Shown: positions 1 through 5,744 of the stretch, one piece after another
Layout: each line of letters opens with the position of its first letter
Numbering within the stretch: the stretch's first letter is position 1
Source: Peptococcaceae bacterium BRH_c23
Lineage (GTDB): Bacteria; Bacillota_B; Desulfitobacteriia; Desulfitobacteriales; Desulfitobacteriaceae
Direction: 5' to 3'
DNA: 9,156 nt
Assembly: GCA_000961805.1 (NCBI GenBank)
Contig: LADV01000078.1
Coordinates: 1-9,156 of the forward strand
The notes under the pieces: model-generated
The model's input: the letters and a program-made list of their open reading frames with translations, nothing else
What the model was told of the DNA's origin: nothing
Database searches by the model: none
Position numbers and translations under genes: made by a program

Positions 1-113
1 CAGACCAGTCCTTATATGTTGTACCTTGCCGATGAAATACCATGCCAGTGAGCGAGAGTAGATCGGAAGTCTATGTACCTAAGAACCCGTCGACTTTAGT
101 CGCGCGGAGTATC
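1..113 (+). mobile_element. Probable right-end remnant of an IS200/IS605-family element (tnpB / omega-RNA 3' region)
   Basis: No convincing reading frame is visible here. The sequence has the look of the 3' end of a tnpB-carrying element: a subterminal hairpin at about 89-109 (CCG-T-CGAC, loop TTTA, GTCG-CG-CGG), followed by GGAGTATCAGG, which resembles the usual right-end tail of such elements. An outer pairing of CCGAT (29-33) with ATCGG (62-66) could belong to the guide-RNA scaffold. The hairpin is imperfect (one T against CG), and the transposase body lies outside the window, so a decayed copy is possible. The assignment rests on recalled pattern similarity, not on a coding match. It could also be unrelated structured RNA or leader sequence of the downstream gene. 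Confidence 0.35.
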
Positions 114-207
114 AGGAATGGGAATGATTGGGTTCGTGTCCTCATTTTGAGCCCATTAAGAATACTGGGACTAAGAAATTAGTTCTGAAATCGAGGGGGA
201 CAGAGAT

Positions 208-1566
208 ATGCTTCTATTATTAGAGGGCTTTAACTTGATATTAATCCTATTCTTTACTGGGCTTCTAATATTAACAGTGTATTCACTTTTTATTGAACAT
301 GAAAAGGATAAGATACCGAGGGCTGTCGCTCCCGGAATTATTCTGTTAGGCGTCTTAATTTTACCATTGATCAGTACTTCCCTGCCCCATCGCTATATCA
401 TTTTAATGGCTTGTGATTTGATCATACTCCTAGTAATTTCAGTATTGCTGTTGCCGATTGGGAAAGCTAAGCCTTTCGTTATGCCAGAGGGTATTAAAAG
501 AATTGATGAGAGAGATGTTATGTTTTCCAGGGCATCTTACCGGGAGGAAGAAGTACGCTATGCTGATTATTATCGAAGAACCCCGGAGAAACAGCCAATT
601 GATGATTTTATCCGCTCGCTCCCCGGTCTCTGCAGCCCTCTGACTCCTACCTATAATCCTATTGCAGCAGCTGTTACGGAAGGAAATTTTCAATATCTAT
701 ACGATATTTCTCGGTATGTTGAAGGAGCTAAAACTTCCGTAACCCCAATGACGGTGGATCCGTCTGAAATAAGCAGCATGATTAAAGAAATCTCGAAGTA
801 TTTCGGTGCAGTACTCGTTGGGATTACAGAACTACAGCCTTATCATTTATATACCCACCGCGGCAGACGACCAGAATCGTACGGCACTGAAGTACAGCTT
901 AGTCATAAATATGCTATAGCTTTCGCAGTTGAAATGGACTACGAAATGGTAAAAAATGCTCCGAAAGCTCCTACGGTCGTAGAGTCTTCTCAACAATATA
1001 TCATTGCAGCCACAATAGGAATGCAACTAAGCTATTTCATCAGACAATATGGATTTGAAGCCAGAAATCATATGGACGGTAACTATTTGGTCGTTGCACC
1101 TCTGGTTGCTGCTGATGCCGGGCTTGGGGAAATAGGTCGTATGGAAATTCTGATGACGGAGCGCTTTGGTCCCCGTGTGCGGCTAGGGGTTGTTACAACA
1201 GACATGCCTTTACAGCCGGATAAGCCTTTAAGTCTCGGCTTAGAACAATTTTGCCTTTATTGTGAAAAATGTTCTCGGGAGTGCCCATCTAAATCGATAC
1301 CCCATGGTCCAAAAAGCAACATTAACGGTGTTGCACGCTGGCAGATTAATCAGGAAACGTGTTATACTTATTGGTCAAAAATCGGAACAGATTGTGCGGT
1401 TTGTATGAATTCCTGCCCCTATAGTAAACCGGATACTCCAATTCACAAACTAGTCCGGTTTAGCCTGCGCCAATCCCAAATTTCCAGACGATTATTTCCC
1501 CTACTTGATGATTACCTTTATGGTAAGAAACCATATAAAAATCTAAAACCGAAGTGGATAAAGTAA
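208..1566 (+). CDS. Membrane-anchored reductive-dehalogenase-like protein (RdhA family, no Tat signal)
   Basis: A 452-residue protein. Three hydrophobic segments (about residues 5-28, 39-57 and 63-84) form an N-terminal membrane anchor. A soluble part follows, beginning with an RdhA-like DERDVMFSRA stretch (100-109). The region around AADAGLGEIGR (301-311) matches the conserved core of RdhA and of the related QueG family. Two 4Fe-4S ferredoxin motifs are complete: C349-x2-C352-x2-C355-x3-C359-P and C385-x10-C396-x2-C399-x3-C403-P. Family members carry a base-off corrinoid and two clusters and reductively remove halogen from organohalides. Respiratory RdhAs have a twin-arginine signal and an RdhB anchor; here there is neither, so this protein probably anchors itself and its catalytic side may face the cytoplasm (inference). 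QueG is less likely because of the membrane segments and the RdhA-like N-terminal motif. The start is supported by GAGGGGG (193-199), 8 nt before ATG. The substrate cannot be told from sequence. Confidence 0.85.
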   Translation: MLLLLEGFNLILILFFTGLLILTVYSLFIEHEKDKIPRAVAPGIILLGVLILPLISTSLPHRYIILMACDLIILLVISVLLLPIGKAKPFVMPEGIKRIDERDVMFSRASYREEEVRYADYYRRTPEKQPIDDFIRSLPGLCSPLTPTYNPIAAAVTEGNFQYLYDISRYVEGAKTSVTPMTVDPSEISSMIKEISKYFGAVLVGITELQPYHLYTHRGRRPESYGTEVQLSHKYAIAFAVEMDYEMVKNAPKAPTVVESSQQYIIAATIGMQLSYFIRQYGFEARNHMDGNYLVVAPLVAADAGLGEIGRMEILMTERFGPRVRLGVVTTDMPLQPDKPLSLGLEQFCLYCEKCSRECPSKSIPHGPKSNINGVARWQINQETCYTYWSKIGTDCAVCMNSCPYSKPDTPIHKLVRFSLRQSQISRRLFPLLDDYLYGKKPYKNLKPKWIK

Positions 1567-1654
1567 GTGCAGTTATGGAAGCCATTAGTTCCATATGCTA
1601 TACTACATATACATCTTGGATACAATATGATCCTGAAGAGCAGTATGAAATGGA

Positions 1655-2101
1655 ATGATTAACATGAGCCAGGAAAAAAAGCACTTATTAAAGATTGGGG
1701 AATTGGCAAAAAGGGCCGGCGTAACAGTACGCACAATTCGCTACTATGAAGAAATGGGACTATTGTCTCCGACTGAAGTCAGCCCAGGAGGGTTTAGGTT
1801 ATATACGGAACAAGATCTGAATCGATTCCAGTTCATTCAACGTTTTAAAGAACTTGGCTTACCTCTGGAAGAAATTCAAGTGTTAATAGACAGTTCTGAA
1901 CCCGGGGAAAGCAAGATGCAAAGAATAAGGGCAAGTTATTCTTTGTTGGAAAAGCAATTAAAGAAAATCGAAGATAAGATTTCCGAGCTTGAAGTCTCTA
2001 AAGCCAGTATTGAGAAAGGTATGGAAGCCTTAAATGTGTGCAAAGAATGTGCACTAGAGGTATGCCTTCCTGCATGCAGTAACAAAAAGGCTCAATTTTA
2101 A
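1655..2101 (+). CDS. MerR-family transcriptional regulator with C-terminal CX2CX4CX3C cysteine cluster
   Basis: A 148-residue protein. The N-terminus is a classic MerR winged helix-turn-helix (LKIGELAKRAGVTVRTIRYY at 12-31, then GLLSP and GGFRLY to about 50). A second helical part with KELGLPLEEI (65-74) follows, then a long coiled-coil dimerisation helix (about 86-125). The tail holds C129, C132, C137 and C141, spaced CX2CX4CX3C. This is not the SoxR spacing (CX2CXCX5C), nor the two-cysteine loop of CueR/ZntR. It could bind zinc, another soft metal or an Fe-S cluster (inference). MerR proteins usually twist a promoter with a long spacer to activate it. The convergent neighbour encodes a cysteine-rich metallochaperone, so metal or redox response is the best guess. 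The start is ambiguous: ATG at 1655 or ATG at 1664, with only a weak GGA-type ribosome site. It lies 88 bp after the RdhA-like gene, with no strong terminator between. Confidence 0.85.
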   Translation: MINMSQEKKHLLKIGELAKRAGVTVRTIRYYEEMGLLSPTEVSPGGFRLYTEQDLNRFQFIQRFKELGLPLEEIQVLIDSSEPGESKMQRIRASYSLLEKQLKKIEDKISELEVSKASIEKGMEALNVCKECALEVCLPACSNKKAQF

Positions 2102-2123
2102 AAGCCCGGCATTCAGCCGGGTT
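2098..2123 (-). terminator. Intrinsic terminator of the convergent metallochaperone gene (possibly bidirectional)
   Basis: A perfect 6-bp GC stem, CCCGGC (2105-2110) with GCCGGG (2116-2121) and loop ATTCA, extended by A-T pairs. Read on the minus strand the stem is followed by CTTTT, a usable U-tract. On the plus strand only TTATT follows, so it is weaker as a terminator for the MerR gene, whose stop codon it touches. Confidence 0.65.
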
Positions 2124-2169
2124 ATTCGCTTGATCTCTACATTGATGGAGATAAAAAAGTTTGATCAAG

Positions 2170-2196
2170 GGTTGCCGTCTGGTAACCTTCATTTTT
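2170..2196 (+). terminator. Intrinsic terminator of the MerR gene
   Basis: On the plus strand GGTTGCC (2170-2176) pairs with GGTAACC (2181-2187) around loop GTCT, with one G-U wobble, and TTCATTTTT follows. Read on the minus strand the wobble becomes an A-C mismatch, so the plus strand is favoured. It overlaps the stop codon of the convergent gene at 2195. Confidence 0.55.
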
Positions 2197-2665
2197 AGAC
2201 TCTTATGGTAAGGGAATCTATCAGTCTTTTCATATTACCTAGGCAACAAGAGCCCTCTGGGTTATTTACCTCGCAGCCACAACGACCAGCCTTTGTATGT
2301 GCGGTTATCTCCTCTAAGGCGGTAGTTTTGCCCTTTTCCTCAAATTCTTGTATCACTCTTTTCTTAGTCCATCCGAAACAGTAACAAACTGGACAGTCTT
2401 CGTCATCGCTTTTCGTATAGACTTCGACTTTCATGTCTGTCGTTTTGAATACCTCTTGTTTTTCGCTAAAATAAACTACGGAACAGGCTTTGTTGATACA
2501 CATTTTGTAAGAAGCTGAAGGTTCCAGTTTAGCTAATGCGCTTGGCACTAACAGGCATTTCAAAGTAATAATTTGCATCGGTCTGCCCTTATCGCCGCAC
2601 TCCGGGCAACTAAACCCTAAGTCAAATTTTATTGGTTCGATTTGAATAGCACAACAGTCCTCCAC
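2195..2665 (-). CDS. CopZ N-terminal-domain-like Fe-S/zinc-binding metallochaperone
   Basis: A 156-residue cytoplasmic protein with many cysteines: C4-C5, C20-x2-C23, C37, C56, C61, C91-x2-C94-x-C96, C129-x-C131 and C140-C141. The pattern CPVCYCFGWTKKRV (91-104), followed by GRCGC and a CC pair (128-141), resembles the N-terminal domain of Archaeoglobus CopZ. That domain binds one [2Fe-2S] cluster and one zinc ion and is thought to help reduce or deliver copper. Full CopZ also has a C-terminal HMA domain, which is absent here, so this is the stand-alone form. It converges on the MerR-family gene, whose cysteine tail suggests a shared metal or redox theme. The predicted start is GTG at 2665, with only a weak GAAAGATGG-like ribosome site; no better start is visible. 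Copper, mercury or another soft metal is possible; the sequence does not decide. Confidence 0.75.
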   Translation of the reverse strand: MEDCCAIQIEPIKFDLGFSCPECGDKGRPMQIITLKCLLVPSALAKLEPSASYKMCINKACSVVYFSEKQEVFKTTDMKVEVYTKSDDEDCPVCYCFGWTKKRVIQEFEEKGKTTALEEITAHTKAGRCGCEVNNPEGSCCLGNMKRLIDSLTIRV

Positions 2666-2696
2666 TTTTTCACCATCTTTCTGAATGATTGTGTTT

Positions 2697-2705
2697 ATTA
2701 TATCA
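2697..2705 (-). promoter_or_regulatory. Extended -10 promoter of the metallochaperone gene
   Basis: On the minus strand the sequence reads TGATATAAT, a perfect TATAAT preceded by the TGn extended -10 element, about 32 nt upstream of the GTG start. There is no good TTGACA at 16-19 bp. The -10 lies inside a small dyad, GTGT-N10-ACAC (2691-2708), which could be an operator. Confidence 0.55.
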
Positions 2706-2777
2706 CACTGAAAGTAGGACTTACGGTTTGCCGGAAGTAACGTGATCCCGATGATTGAATTGTAGATTCCTAGTCCA

Positions 2778-3059
2778 GTGCCTCTCTTGTTCTTGTCAAT
2801 AAGATCTCAAGAGTTTATGGAGTCTCCAAAAGTTAGAGTTGATAGAGTAAATTATGTGCTGATGTATGATTTTGAAGACGAGGATGGGGAATATCGCTGG
2901 ACAGGTACAACTTTTTTAGAAACGATTGCCTTTAAGCAAACTGTTGATGATAAGATTAATGTATTTCAAATAAAAGCCTATAATGCTGTGGCAGAAGTGG
3001 CTGATTCAGAATGGATTAATGAGTTTTCTTTACATCCACGCATTCTTATCCGGTCTTGA
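2778..3059 (+). CDS. Hypothetical small acidic protein
   Basis: I do not recognise this 93-residue reading frame. The longest form starts at GTG 2778. An ATG at 2817 would give 80 residues and skip the poorly structured first 13 residues. Neither start has a clear ribosome site. The body looks coding: an acidic stretch FEDEDGEYRWTG (about 32-43), then alternating hydrophobic and polar residues typical of a small alpha/beta fold, with no membrane segment or cysteines. No terminator is obvious after it. The lack of a good start may mean it is the C-terminal remnant of a longer gene cut at about 2760. It stands alone between the metallochaperone promoter and the toxin-antitoxin terminator. Confidence 0.45.
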   Translation: MPLLFLSIRSQEFMESPKVRVDRVNYVLMYDFEDEDGEYRWTGTTFLETIAFKQTVDDKINVFQIKAYNAVAEVADSEWINEFSLHPRILIRS

Positions 3060-3130
3060 TCCATGCTAGTCTTTGTAGTTTCGTATTTGAATGCTAGATG
3101 AATGCTTTGGAAGGAGGCAGGGAGGGAATG

Positions 3131-3157
3131 AGAAAAGACCACCGTTTTGGAGGTCTT
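3131..3157 (-). terminator. Intrinsic terminator of the toxin-antitoxin operon
   Basis: On the minus strand AAGACCTCC, loop AAAAC and GGTGGTCTT form a 9-position stem with one internal A-A type mismatch, followed by TTC. The stem begins inside the toxin stop codon (3156-3158), so it is tightly placed to end that transcript. Confidence 0.65.
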
Positions 3158-3497
3158 AATTATTGTAATACATATTCATTACGGCATTTTCAAAATCTTG
3201 AGAATCCATAACTCCAATTTTATCATGTAATCTGCCAATATTAATATTATGAGTATTTTCTTTGAAGCACTTTACCCATGATGGTTCAGCTAATCCGCAT
3301 TTTTCCCAATTAACAATTTCTTCTTTGAACTTGTCATAAAATCCAGGATTCTTTTTAGGTGGAACAGACGTTATTTCAGCGATCGTAACAATATTATTTT
3401 CAAGTTCATTCAGTATTACCACAGGTCTAAGCTTAGAAGCTCCCGATTGACCACGATAATAAATAATAGCCGTGTAAATATCTCGTCTTTCAGGCAT
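3156..3497 (-). CDS. MazF/PemK-like toxin, type II toxin-antitoxin mRNA interferase (divergent)
   Basis: A 113-residue protein. The N-terminus has the MazF/PemK start-of-barrel pattern: RRDIYTAIIYY (4-14), a loop with GQSGASKLRP (16-25) and the strand VVIL, then ITSVPP (43-48). The C-terminal part, IGRLHDKIGVMDSQDF (87-102), fits the typical tail in which an IGRL- or DKIG-type strand precedes the last helix. MazF-family toxins cleave RNA at short single-stranded sites and are held inactive by a partner. The length matches the family (about 110-120 residues). ATG at 3497 follows the upstream gene's stop by 6 nt and has AAGGGG just before it, so the two are translated as a pair. The terminator overlaps its stop. 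The family call is from motif shape only; catalytic residues cannot be assigned safely. Confidence 0.7.
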   Translation of the reverse strand: MPERRDIYTAIIYYRGQSGASKLRPVVILNELENNIVTIAEITSVPPKKNPGFYDKFKEEIVNWEKCGLAEPSWVKCFKENTHNINIGRLHDKIGVMDSQDFENAVMNMYYNN

Positions 3498-3503
3498 TAG
3501 TCG

Positions 3504-3668
3504 TTATTGCCCCTTATACTTGTCATCTTCAAACCACTCTTTATGAAGAGGATTGTCGGGATTTAATTCAATCATACCTTTTTTACCCGTTAAGGCATCT
3601 GATTTTGAGCTTATTTTATCCAACATTTCTTGTAGAGTGATTTTTTTATTGTCTAATGCAGTTGACAT
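3504..3668 (-). CDS. Probable antitoxin of the MazF/PemK-like pair
   Basis: A 54-residue charged protein, encoded 6 nt before the toxin start. The middle may form a helix (ITLQEMLDKISSK, about 10-22), and the tail is acidic and likely disordered (NPLHKEWFEDDKYKGQ), as in toxin-binding antitoxin C-termini. The longer frame opens at 3713, but that ATG lies within the predicted -10 element, upstream of the expected transcript start, so it is rejected. The ATG at 3668 has a strong GAGGAGG (3677-3683) 8 nt upstream. No AbrB, ribbon-helix-helix or Phd motif is obvious, so the antitoxin class is unassigned; the role comes from gene order and spacing. Many antitoxins bind their own promoter; no DNA-binding domain is evident here. 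Confidence 0.65.
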   Translation of the reverse strand: MSTALDNKKITLQEMLDKISSKSDALTGKKGMIELNPDNPLHKEWFEDDKYKGQ

Positions 3669-3676
3669 ATCCTTTT

Positions 3677-3683
3677 CCTCCTC
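3677..3683 (-). promoter_or_regulatory. Ribosome binding site fixing the antitoxin start
   Basis: The minus strand reads GAGGAGG, 8 nt before ATG 3668. It decides in favour of the 54-residue form over the 69-residue form. Confidence 0.75.
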
Positions 3684-3713
3684 ACAAGAATTATTTATTT
3701 TCTTCTTGTCCAT

Positions 3714-3742
3714 ATCATATCACCTGCCAAATGCTGTTTCAA
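3714..3742 (-). promoter_or_regulatory. Sigma-A-type promoter of the toxin-antitoxin operon
   Basis: On the minus strand TTGAAA (3737-3742) and TATGAT (3714-3719) are separated by exactly 17 bp. Transcription should start near 3707, giving a leader of about 40 nt. Confidence 0.75.
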
Positions 3743-3799
3743 TACTTTATGGCTAGTTTTACCAATTTAGAAGGGGATAATCATATGGTTGTAGAATAA

Positions 3800-3827
3800 A
3801 TGCTAGAATACATATTCTATTAAGCAT
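3800..3827. repeat. Palindromic dyad upstream of the TA promoter
   Basis: TAGAATA (3804-3810) and TATTCTA (3813-3819) form a perfect 7-bp inverted repeat with a 2-bp centre, flanked by outer ATGC (3800-3803) and GCAT (3824-3827). The 2-nt centre makes it more like a DNA-binding site or cruciform than an RNA hairpin. Confidence 0.5.
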
Positions 3828-3843
3828 CCCTACGAAGCAGGAC

Positions 3844-3927
3844 ACTTCGGGTAACAACGTATTCCCAAAATCTGAGAGAGTATGAATGTAATAACCAGAC
3901 TTCGGGAATACGCGGAACGTTATGTGA
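3844..3927. repeat. Imperfect inverted repeat with attC-like architecture
   Basis: GTATTCCC (3859-3866) pairs perfectly with GGGAATAC (3904-3911) across a 37-nt centre. Outside these, TAAC (3852-3855) pairs with GTTA (3919-3922). The spacers between inner and outer arms are unequal (3 versus 7 nt). The octamer ACTTCGGG also occurs twice as a direct repeat (3844-3851 and 3899-3906). Nested short arms around TAAC/GTTA resemble integron attC sites, but the outer boxes match RYYYAAC/GTTRRRY only partly. It lies 100 bp upstream of an orphan gene. It may instead be a dispersed intergenic repeat. Confidence 0.35.
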
Positions 3928-4018
3928 CTATAGTCAGTTCGCATTATTCTTAAACCCTTCTGTATAAATACCGCCCCACCTCGGTAGGACTGCAAATCAC
4001 TATCGAAAGGATAACACT

Positions 4019-4258
4019 ATGAAGTTTTTTACTCAAGAATGGTATGAATTGATGAGCGATTGGGCTAATCACAAGTTAGTTGAACGAACTATGAGCGAAT
4101 ATGAAGACTATTTTAGAGATGCCTTCAAAGGACTTGACCCCAAAATAGTTGAAACCGCTCAGGATATTGATTTTCATGATTGTAAAATTACAAACGTAAA
4201 ACAATCTGAACAGTCTTTGAAAATTTTGCTTGATAATTCTGGAGCTTTTACAGAGTAG
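4019..4258 (+). CDS. Small hypothetical protein resembling the N-terminus of DUF4085 proteins, probably truncated
   Basis: A 79-residue protein starting MKFFTQEWYELM, with a helical, charged first half and an FHDCKITNV segment (about 52-60). This start and the His-Asp motif recall DUF4085-type proteins, whose function is unknown and which I recall as considerably longer. Here the frame ends at TAG (4256-4258), where the family would be expected to continue after the SLKILLDNSGAF strand. The ribosome site GAAAGGA (4005-4011), 7 nt before ATG, is good, so the start is real. The sequence right after the stop differs in character from the gene, so a rearrangement joined to the foreign oxidase block may have cut it. 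The family link is from memory of its pattern and is uncertain. Confidence 0.5.
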   Translation: MKFFTQEWYELMSDWANHKLVERTMSEYEDYFRDAFKGLDPKIVETAQDIDFHDCKITNVKQSEQSLKILLDNSGAFTE

Positions 4259-4393
4259 GTTGGCTCGAGAGCGCAACGAGGTACGAGTGAGCATCTTGAT
4301 CCAGCAATTACTCGGGTCTTGGTTGACAATCACACCTGTCCCAAATCAACATATTATAGACTATTACAATTTGGGATAAGGAGAGTGGTTTGT
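4221..4393 (+). other. Junction between the truncated gene and the GC-rich block
   Basis: A second frame is open from 4221 to a TAA at 4376-4378 and reads plausibly (for example LARERNEVRVSILIQQLLG) but has no start codon with a ribosome site. Its stop touches the AAGGAGAG (4378-4385) that serves the oxidase, an arrangement typical of adjoining genes. It may be the tail of a lost upstream gene. An inverted repeat CCCAAAT (4340-4346) / ATTTGGG (4369-4375) lies just before the oxidase start and could be an operator or hairpin. No complete promoter is clear; a TTGACA at 4323 lacks a good -10 at 17 bp. Confidence 0.3.
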
Positions 4394-5744
4394 ATGCATT
4401 GCGGCAAGGAGCCTGAACTGACCGGGCGTATCGTTGTGCCAAAAGATCCCCTATACAACGCAGCCCGCCGGGAGTTCAACACCTTCTTCAACAGGTTCCC
4501 GTTAGTCATCGTCTTCGCTCAGGAGACGCAGGATGTAGTCAACGCCGTGCGCTGGGCACGTTACCGGGACGTGCCGATCCGCATTCGCTCCGGCCGCCAC
4601 AACTACGAGGGCTTGTCGGTCGTCGATGCTGGCATCGTGATTGACGTCAGTGATATGCAATGTGTGGAGGTGAACCATAAGCGCGGCACTGCCACGGTCC
4701 AAACTGGCCAACGAGACTTTACCTTAGCCGAGGCGCTTGGGTCCGAGGGGTTGGCGGTGCCGAATGGTCTCTGCCCCAGCACGGGCATCGCTGGTTTTAC
4801 CCTGGGTGGCGGCCAGAGCATTCTATCCCGGCCGTATGGTTTGATTATCGATAACCTGCTTGAGTTGGAGATGGTCGACGCCAACGGCCACGTGCTCCAC
4901 GCCAATGCCGACCACCACGCTGATCTATTCTGGGCCTCACGCGGTGGCGGCGGTGGTAATTTTGGCATCTGTACCTCCTTCCGCTTCCGCACGCACCGCA
5001 TTGACACGGTTGCCTACGCTGATATCAGCTGGGATATGCGGGACCTGGAGCCGGTATTGCGAACCTGGCAGACTTATTACAACCCCCGACGCCAGCGAGC
5101 GACTCACCCCCATCCTAACTATAGCTTCAGGACTGGAGTCGTTGCTGTTGATGCAAGGGGTCTTCCTCGGTTCTGCTAAAGAGCTGCGCCGCCTGCTGCA
5201 GCCTTTGCTCCGGGCTGGTTCACCGAAAAAGGTGACTATCGAAGAGATACCCTGGCTTGAAGCCGTAGCCCGGATAGCTGCCACCCAGCCAGATTCTCCC
5301 GAGCCCTTCAAGAGCGTAGGCCCCTTTGTCAATCAACTGCTGCCGGATGAGGCCATCGCCACGATCAGGCGCTTCATCAACGAACCGCCCACATCCTCGG
5401 TAAGCGTCTTTTTCCATGGCCTTGGTGGGGCGGTGACCAAGGTGCCGAGGAAGGCTACGGCCTACTTCTACCGCCAAGCTCTGTATAACATGTCATTTTT
5501 CGCTACCTGGAACACGTCTGATGGGGCGGCCCCGGGCATCCGCTGGGTAGAAGAATTCCGCCGGGCGATGCGCCCCTTTACCAAAGGCGTTTATGTCAAT
5601 ACATCGGATCTCTCGATCAAGGACTGGCCCAAGGCTTACTACGGCAGCAACTTCGACCGTCTGACCCGGGTAAAGGCCAAATACGACCCGGAAAACGTCT
5701 TCAATTTCCCCCAGAGCATCCCACCCGCCAAATTGCTGCCATAA
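4394..5744 (+). pseudogene. Berberine-bridge-type FAD-dependent oxidase, frameshifted
   Basis: Joining two frames gives a protein of about 449 residues, the usual size of bacterial BBE-like oxidases such as B. subtilis YgaK. The first half has the FAD-binding PCMH domain. RSGRHNYEG carries His69, NGLCPSTGIAGFTLGGG carries Cys127, the two sites that hold FAD covalently in this family, and FWASRGGGGGNFGI follows. The second half has the substrate domain and ends in the BBE motif YYGSNFDRL...KYDPENVF (5638-5705). Such enzymes oxidise sugars or alkaloid-like alcohols with O2, giving H2O2. The break is one extra C in the C5 run 5083-5087: deleting it turns the aberrant tail after YYNP into DASERLTP and restores the frame to 5744. 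Unrepaired, the first frame stops at 5179. The start at 4394 follows AAGGAGAG. The gene is clearly richer in G and C than its neighbours, which suggests transfer. A sequencing error is possible. Confidence 0.85.

Noticed and set aside
114..207. Possible cobalamin riboswitch or dehalobox before the RdhA-like gene
   Set aside because: No B12-box or CprK-type half-site pair (TTAAT/ACTAA) could be found; the only structure is a 7-bp stem TGGGTTC/GAGCCCA without further support.
439..693. Minus and plus frames inside the RdhA-like gene
   Set aside because: Shadows of a well-supported gene with no ribosome sites or motifs.
1567..1654. Terminator between the RdhA-like gene and merR (stem TATGGAA/TTCCATA)
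   Set aside because: No T-run follows, so it may be a simple hairpin; read-through into merR cannot be excluded.
3759..3995. 78-codon minus frame across the dyad region
   Set aside because: It runs through the palindrome and the attC-like repeat and has no ribosome site; its translation reflects the repeat, not a protein.
4860..5080. First part of the second oxidase frame
   Set aside because: Upstream of the C run this frame is out of register with the family; only the portion after about 5088 belongs to the oxidase.
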